Origin: a virus
Direction: 5' to 3' (one strand)
Length of the DNA stretch: 22,801 nucleotides
IMG/VR virus record: IMGVR_UViG_3300027413_000034
Location: 1-22,801 of that record
This document shows positions 1-7,012 of this stretch, piece by piece; position 1 is the first letter of the stretch; each line of letters opens with the position of its first letter. A model generated the notes under the pieces. That model did no database searches, was not told the origin of the DNA, and worked only from the letters and a program-made list of their open reading frames with translations. A program made the translations under genes and the position numbers.

Positions 1-20
1 ACGGGCTTTGTGGTTTTCAT
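1..20 (-). CDS. 5' end of a further gene, cut by the window edge
   Basis: Only the start is visible: an ATG at position 20 followed by codons for MKTTKP, then the window ends. A GAGG ribosome binding site lies about seven bases upstream, within the 11-base gap after the MAM-like adhesin gene. Both the spacing and the site support a real start. Nothing can be said about function, except that it continues the tail-adhesin operon. Confidence 0.55.
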
Positions 21-31
21 GTATAACCTCT

Positions 32-658
32 TTAACTAATAACGTTTATATAAAAGTCTAGTGATCCTATGTTACTACCATATCTCGAAGTATAAAAGCT
101 AACAGAAGTATTACCTGAAGGTAAAGTTACTTGAGGACTTTTTAACCAGTATTTGCCGCTATTAGTATTTGATCCTGAAGTTTCTGCATAAACGTAATAA
201 TTACCGGCAGCAGCATTTGTAGAACCAGTACTACTTGAAGGAGTACCACCACTGTCTCTGTTCCATCGATACGAGGAGGTTCCTGATCCTAAATTCGAAA
301 AAGACAAGGTTGAAAAGTTGTTATTAGTGATCGAAGTAGTTGTTTTAAAAGACTCTAATGAAAATTCAAAACTATAATAAGTGGTTGTAGTTCCACCGGA
401 CATCAGTCTTATATAGTCTATCTGAAAATCTCCTCGGTAACTAGTACCAGACGCGCCGTTGACGTATCGCCAAACAAGTTCTACAGTACTTCCTGCGTAA
501 GGGCTAGTGTCTACTGAGTGAAGACCCCAAGCGTTAAAGCTTGTTTGTCCAGTTATAGTTGCTAAGGAAGGAGAGAGACCTAAGTCTGGGCCTGAAGCAG
601 GAAGACTCGTGCCTAACCCAAAGGCCCTTGATGATGCTGCGCCAAAGGTAGAAAGCAT
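32..658 (-). CDS. putative tail adhesin with MAM-like domain
   Basis: This 208-residue protein is probably a virion surface or receptor-binding accessory protein. Residues about 96-208 match the MAM (meprin/A5/mu) jelly-roll pattern: SFEF at 97-100, WNRDSGGTPSSSTGS at 132-146, GNYYVYAETS at 152-161 and LKSPQVTLP at 172-180. Residues about 40-86 (SVDTSPYAGSTVELVWRY, then GDFQIDYIRL) look like the C-terminal half of a second, related jelly roll. The protein may therefore be the tail end of a longer two-domain ancestor. There is no signal peptide, as expected for a phage virion protein. It starts 11 bases after the preceding gene with a G-rich site (TAGGGGG) upstream, and it follows the tail fibre in the same operon. 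The MAM assignment is by motif reading; the adhesin role is inferred from context. Confidence 0.75.
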   Translation of the reverse strand: MLSTFGAASSRAFGLGTSLPASGPDLGLSPSLATITGQTSFNAWGLHSVDTSPYAGSTVELVWRYVNGASGTSYRGDFQIDYIRLMSGGTTTTYYSFEFSLESFKTTTSITNNNFSTLSFSNLGSGTSSYRWNRDSGGTPSSSTGSTNAAAGNYYVYAETSGSNTNSGKYWLKSPQVTLPSGNTSVSFYTSRYGSNIGSLDFYINVIS

Positions 659-669
659 ATAATTACCCC

Positions 670-1452
670 CTACGCAAACTGTGTCTGGCTAGCTATCACA
701 ACATAGGCAGATAACTCAGCCGGATTAATTATTGTGATGCTGTAGCTGTCAATCCCGCTTGCGTTGCCGCTTGTCGGGGCTGTCCCGCCCTGCCACTTCA
801 CACTGGAACTAATAAGTGTTCCATCAATTCCAATACCATTTATATAATAAGCTGTGCTGCCTTGCTGGAACATGAACACTGTTGTTATGCTTTGCCCGAC
901 AGGAAGAAACGTGCCGCTTGATAGTCCTGTAAGATTAATCATGCGGTTTGCAGTTTGGTCAACATTGCAGAGAACAATCGCAGGACCAGTATCTAGTGCA
1001 TGTACTAAAGTGCCTGTAGTTGAGCTGTCTATAGAAACCTTCTCGCGTATTTCCTCAAACGAGGAAGTGCCAGAGGCTGTTAGTCCTACAGTGCTAGTAT
1101 CTCCTATAACAGTAATTCCAGTTGGGTCAACTTTAAGTCGATCCGCTGCAGAGTTGCCAGGATTATTACCCGCATTTGCAATACGAAAAACAACACCACC
1201 ATCTTCAGTGCCGTCTGTAATGTCTTGTTGATACCCTGCAATTTTTGAGTAAATCTGATCGTTCCCTGCTGAATTTATTCCATAAAAGTTTATCCCTCCC
1301 AACAGGTCGCCATCTGCTGAGGAAGGGTTTTGTTTCTTCAAATTAAAATTGGGTCTTACATTGCTAGTCTCTTGTGTAGAAATAAGAGTAACAGTATCTC
1401 CAAAAGCAGGGGTGCTAACGGAAAGGCTAGCAAGATCTCTTGTTTTAGTCAT
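670..1452 (-). CDS. putative tail-fibre-associated structural protein
   Basis: This 260-residue protein is rich in G, S, T and N, with no membrane segments and few cysteines. Residues about 33-118 (PNFNLKKQNPSSADGDLLGG, QIYSKIAGYQQDITDGTEDG, VVFRIANAG, then RLKVDPTGITVIGD) follow a pattern I know from many phage tail fibre and side-fibre proteins. There, a beta strand with a KVDPTGI-like step precedes the fibre tip. The C-terminal half is predicted beta-rich. The gene lies between the 101-residue protein and the MAM-like adhesin, with a 10-base gap upstream carrying TAGGAGA. It is probably a second fibre or fibre-tip protein; enzymatic function is not visible. Confidence 0.7.
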   Translation of the reverse strand: MTKTRDLASLSVSTPAFGDTVTLISTQETSNVRPNFNLKKQNPSSADGDLLGGINFYGINSAGNDQIYSKIAGYQQDITDGTEDGGVVFRIANAGNNPGNSAADRLKVDPTGITVIGDTSTVGLTASGTSSFEEIREKVSIDSSTTGTLVHALDTGPAIVLCNVDQTANRMINLTGLSSGTFLPVGQSITTVFMFQQGSTAYYINGIGIDGTLISSSVKWQGGTAPTSGNASGIDSYSITIINPAELSAYVVIASQTQFA

Positions 1453-1462
1453 TTACTGTCTC

Positions 1463-1768
1463 CTACTCTGCTATGCTGCCAGCCATGTCAGGCTGGGACA
1501 TTACCCACGTATAACACTTGGATAAAAAAGTGTCTCCCGTAGCAGCTTCAATTTCTGTGAGAGAGGCTTTGTAACGTTTAAAGTCTACATTACGGGTGTT
1601 ATCACTGGGCGGCGGTGTAGCGTAGCCTGATAGGTCAATCATAACTGTAAACTTTGGGTTGTCTTCTCGTTCTCTTGAAACTATTGCAGTGACAATGCGA
1701 TAGTACGCACCGTCAAAAGCAATACCGTACTGTGAGTTTTCTGTAGTTATATTATTTGTAATAGCCAT
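1463..1768 (-). CDS. hypothetical protein of the tail-fibre cassette
   Basis: This is a 101-residue protein of unknown function. It opens with MAITNNITTENSQYGIAFDG, followed by a short beta-like segment (YYRIVTAIVSRE) and FTVMIDLSGYATPPP. It sits 10 bases after the tail fibre gene and 10 bases before the next fibre-like gene, with an in-frame ATG start. The position suggests a small virion component or fibre chaperone, but no domain is recognisable. Similar short proteins occur after tail fibres in marine phages. Confidence 0.7.
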   Translation of the reverse strand: MAITNNITTENSQYGIAFDGAYYRIVTAIVSREREDNPKFTVMIDLSGYATPPPSDNTRNVDFKRYKASLTEIEAATGDTFLSKCYTWVMSQPDMAGSIAE

Positions 1769-1778
1769 TTATTTATTC

Positions 1779-4700
1779 CTATGCAAAAGTTACTTCAACA
1801 GTGCGAATGTTAGCTACCCAACGAATGTTGTGGCTTGCTTCACCTGTTGCTGTAATTAACAAAGCGTTGTTTGTGTTGTCGGCAGACAAAGCTACCCCCC
1901 AGTTTGAAGTGTTAGAAATTGCTGTGATTACACTATTCGCAAGGGTAGTAGTCCCCCCGTCATTGACTAAAAGCCCCTTAACTTCCCAGCTACCGTAGCT
2001 TTGTGCGCCGTTTTGCATTGCAACAACTATACCATTAAATGTTATGCAAGTGTCAGTCGCCGCTGTGATCGCATAAACGGGTTGAAGGCTTGCCCCACCT
2101 GCAGTTAGGGGGAGGGGAGTTGCACCGGTAGTGGCTAACTGTAAAACATATTCACCGCCTTGGGCGTCACCACCAGCTGCAAATTTACCCGATGCGTGTG
2201 TTCTACAACCCCATGTAGAAGATAGACCATAACGTCCATGAACAAGAGAATATGCTGCCGATGCAGTGTTTTCACCGCCTAATGCTGCGGCTCCGCCGTT
2301 TGTTACAGAATTGTTGTAACCATACGCAAAACTGTAAGTACCTGATATGTCGTTGCTCTGGCCACCTGCTATGGTACTATAATCCCCTGTTATAATGTTG
2401 TCTCTGCCGCCTGCTATAGCACTATAAGACCCTGCACTCGTAATATCATTATCCCTGCCACCAGATATATTGCTAGAATATCCCTCAACATCATTCTGGA
2501 AACCAAGACTAACAGAGTAAGCGCCATTTGCATCAGCGGCAGACCCAGACGTTATAGAACTTTGTCCCCCTGCTTGTGAGTACCTACCTAGTGCAATCGA
2601 ATTTGGACCAAGCGCCCCATAAGTAGCACTACTGGATTCGCCACCTGCTGCAAAACTATCTGTACCACTAGCGTAAGATTGCCCAAACGCCATTGATCTC
2701 AATCCTGTCGCTGTTGCAGTCTTTCCTATTGCTACAGATTTACCACCACTTGCTACAGCAGCCTCACCTATAGCTATAGCGTTTGATCCAGTAGCAGAGG
2801 GTTGTGCGGAAGGGCTATTTTCATTACCTGCATAAAGAGGAGCACCTGAAGCAGCTTCTGCCCAAGTAAGTCCTCCTGTGTTTCCACTTTGAGCAGTTAA
2901 CACATAACCGTTAGTAGGGGTGTTAGAAATTTTAAGGTTGTCTTCGTCAACTACGTTGGAAGCAATAACAGTTGCACCATCCGCTGTAGAAGTAACTTCA
3001 CCACTGTGATTAGGATGTACATAGTTGTTAGCAGAAGAAGCAATACCGTCTAGCTTGGTTCCGTCTGCAGAAACATCTCTACCATCTACAGTAAACGACC
3101 CTGTTAAAAGGTTTCCTCCTAGTTCTGGTGACTGGTCAGTAGAAAGTTCTACTACTCCGCTAGTAAGAACCCCAGCAGAGGTAAACTTTTGTATTTCTAG
3201 TAAGTCACCTACTGCTGCGCCTGTTGCTAAAACAACAGAAGTCCCGTTAGTAGCAGTATAGTCTGCGTCTTGTAGTTTTACCCCATTCAAAAATACTAGT
3301 ATAGTATTAGGAGAGTAAGTAGTTGTAAAGGTAGTTTGTCCGGCTGTAGCAGTAAACTCCGCATCTGTCATAACAGCGTAGTCTAAGGCTGTAGCTGCAA
3401 CCCAAGAACTACCATTCCAAACCCGCAGGTTTCCTGCAGTACTATTGAAGTACAAAGAGCCTGTTATTAAAGCATCCCCGTCATTATCTACAGTAGGATC
3501 ACTTGACTTAGCACCTAAGTAGCGATCATCAAAAGAATCATAAAGAGTCGCAGTGTTTGTAGCACTAGTGGCTGCATTAGTAGCAGAAGTTCCAGCGTTA
3601 GTAGCAGAGGTAGCAGCGGCAGTTGCACTGGTAGACGCAGCGGTTGCCTGAGTCGTAGCCGTTGAAGCGGAAGTAGCAGCGTTAGTTGCGCTTGTTGCTG
3701 CATTAGTTTCAGAACTACCTATGTTACTTAAGGAAGTTGCAGCAGCGGTTGCGCTAGTGGCGGCGGCTGAAGCGGAAGTACTCGCATTACCTTCGCTAGT
3801 AGCGGCGGTAGTAGCAGAACCACTTGCAGAAGTAGCACTAGTCGCGGCGGCGGTTGCACTAGTAGCAGCGTTAGTAGCACTAGTAGAAGCGTTAGTAGCA
3901 CTAGTCGCGGCAGCAGTTTCGGAAGCAGCTGCGTTGGTTTCAGAGCTACCGATGTTACTTAGAGAAGTTGCAGCGTTAGTAGCACTAGTAGCAGCGTTGG
4001 TTTCCGAGGTTGCAGCGTTAGTCGCGCTAGTAGCGGCATTAGTGGCAGAAGTGAGTGCCTGATTTGCCTTGGTGTTAGCCGTAGCCGCACTTCCAGCGGC
4101 GGCAGTAGCACTGCTTGCAGCTTGACTTGCAGAAGTTGCTGCACTGGCACTAGGAGCTTCCCACGCACTGCCATTAAAAAACTTTAGTACGTTGGTAGTA
4201 GTGTTAAAGTAAATATCACCAACAGTAAGGGCGTCTCCGTCATTGTCTACAGTAGGATCAGTACTGTAAGCACCTAAGTAGGTGTCATCAAAGTTATCAA
4301 ACAAAGTTTGAGCGCTTGCTAAGGCAGTGTTAGCGCCAGTAGCACTAGTCGCGGCGGCGTTTTCAGAAAGAAGAGCAGCAGCGGCACTTGCAGAAGAAGC
4401 TGTAGCACTAGTAGCAGCGGCAGTTGCGCTATTGTAAGCGGCGGTATAAGAACCAGCTGCATTGGTCTCTGCTGATTCTGCTGCATTTTTAGCAGTTGTA
4501 GCACTGGTTGCAGAGTTTGTAGCAGAAGTAGCACTAGTAGCTGCGCTGGTTTCTGAACTAGCGGCGTTATTTTCCGAAGTAGAGGCATTACTAGCAGAGG
4601 TGCTAGCAGAACTTTCCGAAGCCAAAGCAGCGGCGGCAGAGACAACTGCTGAAGCCTTTTCTTGTCCAGCTAAAGTAGCCTGTTGCGCAGCAGTTACAGC

Positions 4701-5156
4701 AGAAGCTGCGGCGGTAGTTGCAGAGCTAGTAGCAGAGTTTTTAGAAGACAGTGCGGAGGCTTCCGAAGTAGAGGCATTACTAGCACTGGTAGCGGCCTCT
4801 GCTGCAGGATACTCCCAAGAAGTGCCGTTATAAACCCCTAGCTCAGAAGTAGTAGTGTTAAAAAATAAAGCGCCAGTTGTGCCAGAAGGTTCAGTTGCTA
4901 AAGACCCTAAGTATTTTGTACCAAAGTCAGTTAGTTGATTTACTAACGCTGAACCACCAAGATTCACAGTGCTAAGAGTATTACCCGCGCCATCAACAAT
5001 AGTAACAATAGTGTCATTATTGGAGTCGAGGACAATAGAAGATATAGAATCTCCTTTAGCTCCTTGTGAACCAGTTCTTGAAAGGGTCAATGCTACGCTG
5101 TTGGAAGTTGCATTCAAGTTTACGTTGTTAGCAGAAACAGTAGTAGTATAAGCCAT
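1779..5156 (-). CDS. modular tail fibre with YadA-like head
   Basis: This 1125-residue protein is the likely receptor-binding fibre. The N-terminus (1-70) carries a short collagen-like GSQGAKGD stretch. Three copies of a module with consensus YLG-x3-(S/T)-(D/E)-P...GDIYFNTTT...NGSAW occupy about 78-117, 289-335 and 542-588. They are separated by Ala/Ser/Thr/Asn-rich heptad-like tracts (118-283 and 336-537), probably trimeric coiled coil stalks. A domain at 596-660 contains LVFLNGVKLQDADYTATNGT, common in marine phage fibres. Residues about 785-985 carry YadA/trimeric-autotransporter head repeats such as SNAIAIGEAA, KSVAIGKTA and NSIALGRYS. A beta-rich C-terminus (1027-1125) probably forms the tip or trimerisation unit. 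It starts three bases after the upstream stop codon and appears intact. The fold assignments are motif-based; the receptor role is inferred. Confidence 0.92.
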   Translation of the reverse strand: MAYTTTVSANNVNLNATSNSVALTLSRTGSQGAKGDSISSIVLDSNNDTIVTIVDGAGNTLSTVNLGGSALVNQLTDFGTKYLGSLATEPSGTTGALFFNTTTSELGVYNGTSWEYPAAEAATSASNASTSEASALSSKNSATSSATTAAASAVTAAQQATLAGQEKASAVVSAAAALASESSASTSASNASTSENNAASSETSAATSATSATNSATSATTAKNAAESAETNAAGSYTAAYNSATAAATSATASSASAAAALLSENAAATSATGANTALASAQTLFDNFDDTYLGAYSTDPTVDNDGDALTVGDIYFNTTTNVLKFFNGSAWEAPSASAATSASQAASSATAAAGSAATANTKANQALTSATNAATSATNAATSETNAATSATNAATSLSNIGSSETNAAASETAAATSATNASTSATNAATSATAAATSATSASGSATTAATSEGNASTSASAAATSATAAATSLSNIGSSETNAATSATNAATSASTATTQATAASTSATAAATSATNAGTSATNAATSATNTATLYDSFDDRYLGAKSSDPTVDNDGDALITGSLYFNSTAGNLRVWNGSSWVAATALDYAVMTDAEFTATAGQTTFTTTYSPNTILVFLNGVKLQDADYTATNGTSVVLATGAAVGDLLEIQKFTSAGVLTSGVVELSTDQSPELGGNLLTGSFTVDGRDVSADGTKLDGIASSANNYVHPNHSGEVTSTADGATVIASNVVDEDNLKISNTPTNGYVLTAQSGNTGGLTWAEAASGAPLYAGNENSPSAQPSATGSNAIAIGEAAVASGGKSVAIGKTATATGLRSMAFGQSYASGTDSFAAGGESSSATYGALGPNSIALGRYSQAGGQSSITSGSAADANGAYSVSLGFQNDVEGYSSNISGGRDNDITSAGSYSAIAGGRDNIITGDYSTIAGGQSNDISGTYSFAYGYNNSVTNGGAAALGGENTASAAYSLVHGRYGLSSTWGCRTHASGKFAAGGDAQGGEYVLQLATTGATPLPLTAGGASLQPVYAITAATDTCITFNGIVVAMQNGAQSYGSWEVKGLLVNDGGTTTLANSVITAISNTSNWGVALSADNTNNALLITATGEASHNIRWVANIRTVEVTFA
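3546..4151 (-). repeat. second A/S/T/N-rich repeat tract within the tail fibre gene
   Basis: This stretch codes for about 200 residues built from a seven-residue unit close to AATSATN, with variants SETNAAT and TAAATSA. A longer 12-residue block, SLSNIGSSETNA, occurs twice. At the DNA level it is a run of imperfect 21-base repeats using GCT, GCA and ACT codons. It also produces long meaningless open frames on the plus strand. It lies between fibre modules 2 and 3 and probably sets stalk length. Confidence 0.85.
4308..4805 (-). repeat. first A/S/T/N-rich repeat tract within the tail fibre gene
   Basis: About 166 codons between fibre modules 1 and 2 encode alanine, serine, threonine and asparagine in a heptad-like pattern (for example SASNASTSENNAASS). 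The pattern is less regular than in the second tract and includes a QQATLAGQEKASA stretch. Such tracts are prone to recombination and length change in phage fibres. Confidence 0.8.
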
Positions 5157-5159
5157 TGT

Positions 5160-5615
5160 TTAACTAGCCTCCGTTGGAGAGTAACGTACTTCAACTAACC
5201 CGCGCATAGGTTTGTAAATTTGTTTAGCCGTTCCTGTTGCAGTGTCTTGTAACTCTAACCCGATAAACCCATAAACAGGGTTTCCAGGAGAAGGTGCTTG
5301 ATCCCAGTTAGCAATTAAGGTCTCTGGGATTACCACATCGAAAAGATTGTCTGTGCTATCAGCGTCGATAATAAGGCCGTTAGCTACGGTTAACTCAATA
5401 ATTTGTGGGCTTGTTGCATGTTGCGTAGGTTTGGTGCCAAAGGCATCATTGTTACCTTCTACAATTTTTGCAGTTATAGTATAACCTGTTAGGTTAGTAA
5501 TCCAACCTATAGTTAAGTTTAACCTTATTTGTTCTCCGTGAATTACAGAGACAAGAACAGAACCATCGTCTGTAATAAGATCTTTTGAAGTTGATGTGAT
5601 ACTTGATCGTGCCAT
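5160..5615 (-). CDS. beta-rich putative virion protein preceding the tail fibre
   Basis: This 151-residue protein has no recognised enzymatic motif. Alternating hydrophobic segments (IRLNLTIGWITNLTGYTITA, DVVIPETLIANW, YGFIGLELQDTATG, RGLVEVRYSPT) suggest a beta-sandwich. They recall the N-terminal domains of baseplate or receptor-binding proteins such as BppU, though only loosely. It ends four bases before the tail fibre start and begins with ATG after a strong GAGGAG site six bases upstream. It is the first gene after the 5.6-5.7 kb regulatory gap. Inference: it is a structural protein at the tail-to-fibre junction, expressed with the fibre. Confidence 0.75.
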   Translation of the reverse strand: MARSSITSTSKDLITDDGSVLVSVIHGEQIRLNLTIGWITNLTGYTITAKIVEGNNDAFGTKPTQHATSPQIIELTVANGLIIDADSTDNLFDVVIPETLIANWDQAPSPGNPVYGFIGLELQDTATGTAKQIYKPMRGLVEVRYSPTEAS

Positions 5616-5664
5616 TGTGTTCTCCTCATGCCGATCCTCAGATGGGCGTCAACGGGTGATTAAA
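5616..5664 (-). promoter_or_regulatory. GC-rich leader before the tail-fibre operon
   Basis: These 49 bases separate the hairpin at 5665-5688 from the first gene of the fibre operon. The part at about 5628-5658 is roughly 60 percent G+C, clearly richer than the AT-rich neighbourhood. It includes TTGACGCCC and GAGGATCGGCATGAGGAG on the minus strand. The last part holds the ribosome binding site. It may be a 5' untranslated leader with structure; function is unknown. Confidence 0.4.
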
Positions 5665-5688
5665 GAGACCGCCACCTTTAGCGATCTC
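5665..5688 (-). terminator. stem-loop overlapping regulatory motif copy 1
   Basis: On the minus strand GAGATCGC pairs with GCGGTCTC (eight pairs, one G-U) around an eight-base loop, followed by CTTTAAT. The T run is weak, so termination would be poor. The left arm is itself part of the repeated GATCGCT motif. It could be a leaky terminator, an mRNA processing or stabilising hairpin, or a by-product of the promoter-like motif. Confidence 0.4.
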
Positions 5689-5695
5689 TATTTTT
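5674..5695 (-). promoter_or_regulatory. putative phage promoter-like motif, copy 1
   Basis: The minus strand reads AATAGAGATCGCTAAAGGT, preceded by A-rich sequence. Sixteen consecutive bases (AAAAATAGAGATCGCT) are identical to the copy at 10.77 kb. It lies just after the 23-residue AT-hook gene and upstream of the tail-fibre operon, in the same orientation as the genes. A promoter for the fibre operon is the favoured reading; a protein-binding or RNA-processing site is possible. Confidence 0.5.
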
Positions 5696-5696
5696 A

Positions 5697-5768
5697 TTAT
5701 TTCTTTTTGCCGCCTTTTTTAGGTGGACGACCTTTTTTAGTTCCGTAAGTTCCCATTCCTTTTGGCAT
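5697..5768 (-). CDS. 23-residue basic AT-hook-like micropeptide
   Basis: ATG at 5768 opens a 23-residue frame beginning MPKGMGTYGTKKGRPPKK and ending in three lysines. A strong GGAGGAAAATAACT ribosome binding stretch stands directly before it. GRPPKK resembles an AT-hook core, and nine of 23 residues are K or R. It starts two bases after the preceding basic protein gene. Short peptides of this form (MPKGxGTYGxxxGRPPKK) are familiar to me from other marine phages, which supports translation. The role is unknown; DNA binding in the virion or during packaging is inferred. Confidence 0.7.
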   Translation of the reverse strand: MPKGMGTYGTKKGRPPKKGGKKK

Positions 5769-5770
5769 AG

Positions 5771-6364
5771 TTATTTTCCTCCTCCACCTTTGTTGTTATT
5801 GCTTCCGCGTTTTCTACCACGATTAAACTCTGCAAGTTTCTTAATAGCTGCTCTTTGTGCAGCTGACCCCCACGCTTTAGCCGTGTTTATTGCACCGCCT
5901 TTACGATCACCACCTTTGCCAGTAACTTTCCCAAAAATAGCTTGTCTTCCTCTAGTTTTAAAAGTTTGAACCATAGCCTTGCGCTCTTGTTTAGTATCAA
6001 CTTTTTCGTAAGCGCTTTTAATCGCTTTCTTTTTCTTAGAGATTGTTTCAGAAGTTTTATTTTTAACAGCTACTTTAAGGTTTTTAGCAGAAGTTAAGGC
6101 TCCTGAGAAATTACCTGCGCGGAGTCTTTTTGCTACGTTGCTACCTGCACTAGACACAGTAGGTAACTTTGCCCCACTACCACCAGTACCTTTACCAGAG
6201 TTTTTAGGTACTCGAAACCCTGATCTATTAGTAGAAGCTCTACCTGCAAGAGAGGTGTTAGGGGTACTTGATCCCTTTTTTATTTGTCCAATTTTTTTGC
6301 CGCCTTTTACAACCCAACGATTTCCAGGTTTTAAAAAAGAAGTACTTTTATCCATTGTTGCCAT
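5771..6364 (-). CDS. highly basic Lys/Gly-rich protein
   Basis: This 197-residue protein has about 47 Lys/Arg and only about seven Asp/Glu, so it is strongly positive. The N-terminal third is Gly/Ser-rich and disordered-looking. The middle (about 88-135) is helix-prone (KNLKVAVKNKTSETISKKKK). The C-terminus ends in a RGRKRGSNNNKGGGG tail. It overlaps the preceding basic gene by one base (TAATGG junction). No enzyme motif is seen. A DNA-condensing or head-internal protein is inferred from charge and from its position after the large terminase. The first ATG is used here, although a second ATG three codons later is possible. Confidence 0.75.
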   Translation of the reverse strand: MATMDKSTSFLKPGNRWVVKGGKKIGQIKKGSSTPNTSLAGRASTNRSGFRVPKNSGKGTGGSGAKLPTVSSAGSNVAKRLRAGNFSGALTSAKNLKVAVKNKTSETISKKKKAIKSAYEKVDTKQERKAMVQTFKTRGRQAIFGKVTGKGGDRKGGAINTAKAWGSAAQRAAIKKLAEFNRGRKRGSNNNKGGGGK

Positions 6365-6999
6365 TAGGCTATTCCTTTAGTTAATTTTTTATACTTAGCA
6401 GTAAGTTTAGCGGCTTCTGACGAGGCTGTTGATCGATTACTGCTTGTTTGATAAGCTGATGTCTGGGCTGAAGAAATAGCCGCCCGTTTTTTAGCGTTTT
6501 GTTGGCGTAAAACCTTTGCTGCTCCTCCTGCTGCTATCCCTGCAGCAACATACCCTGCAGCTCTGACTTGGGGGTTGCCTCTAGAAGCACTCTTAACCAT
6601 ACCAGCCCCATACTTCTTAGTAAGAGACTTTTCCATGCCCTTTATAACACGATTTTTCTTACCTACATCGTGGGCAAGAATACGTACTAGGTTGTTTATC
6701 TGGTCATGTCTGTGTTGGTTACTAGCCATACCCTTAGTTACAGCTGCAATGTCTTTTTTAATCCAAGAAGGTTTAGCACCTTTCTTCTTAGACATTCTCT
6801 TTAACTCTTTCAAAGCTTTCAAGTTATGAGCTTTAGTCTTATCATAGGATTTAGAAGCCGTACGACCAAACTTAAGGGTCTTACGTGCTTTAGCAGAAGC
6901 TGCCTGAGCTTTTTGTAAAGCTTTTCTTTGAGCAAATGACATAGATCTTTTATTTAATAGTGTTTTACCAACTTTTCTAGCTACAAAAGATAATAGCAT
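6364..6999 (-). CDS. highly basic, Lys/Ala-rich protein after the large terminase
   Basis: This 211-residue protein has about 50 Lys/Arg against about seven acidic residues. Most of the N-terminal 120 residues are predicted helical (FAQRKALQKAQAASAKARKT, LKALKELKRMSKKKG). A small hydrophobic Ala/Gly stretch (AAGYVAAGIAAGGAA) lies at about 147-161. The C-terminus is Ser/Thr-rich. It begins 13 bases after the large terminase with AAGGAAT upstream. It and the following gene form a basic pair sharing a one-base overlap. I do not recognise the family. Candidate roles are internal virion protein, DNA-binding protein or head-assembly helper. Confidence 0.75.
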   Translation of the reverse strand: MLLSFVARKVGKTLLNKRSMSFAQRKALQKAQAASAKARKTLKFGRTASKSYDKTKAHNLKALKELKRMSKKKGAKPSWIKKDIAAVTKGMASNQHRHDQINNLVRILAHDVGKKNRVIKGMEKSLTKKYGAGMVKSASRGNPQVRAAGYVAAGIAAGGAAKVLRQQNAKKRAAISSAQTSAYQTSSNRSTASSEAAKLTAKYKKLTKGIA

Positions 7000-7012
7000 T
7001 ATAATTCCTTTC

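Noticed and set aside
854-1231. 125-residue plus-strand open frame
   Set aside because: It lies antisense to the 260-residue fibre-associated protein and has low-quality composition. The minus-strand frame has clear operon spacing and a familiar fibre pattern.
3546-4805. Regular repeats that could suggest a CRISPR array or satellite
   Set aside because: The repeats are in frame, multiples of 21 bases, imperfect, and code for heptads of the fibre stalk. There is no repeat-spacer alternation.
3721-4833. Long Ala/Val/Leu-rich open frames on the plus strand
   Set aside because: They are the reverse reading of the A/S/T/N repeat tracts of the tail fibre. Repeated GCT/ACT/AGT codons leave the other frames free of stops. 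No ribosome binding sites or recognisable protein features were seen.
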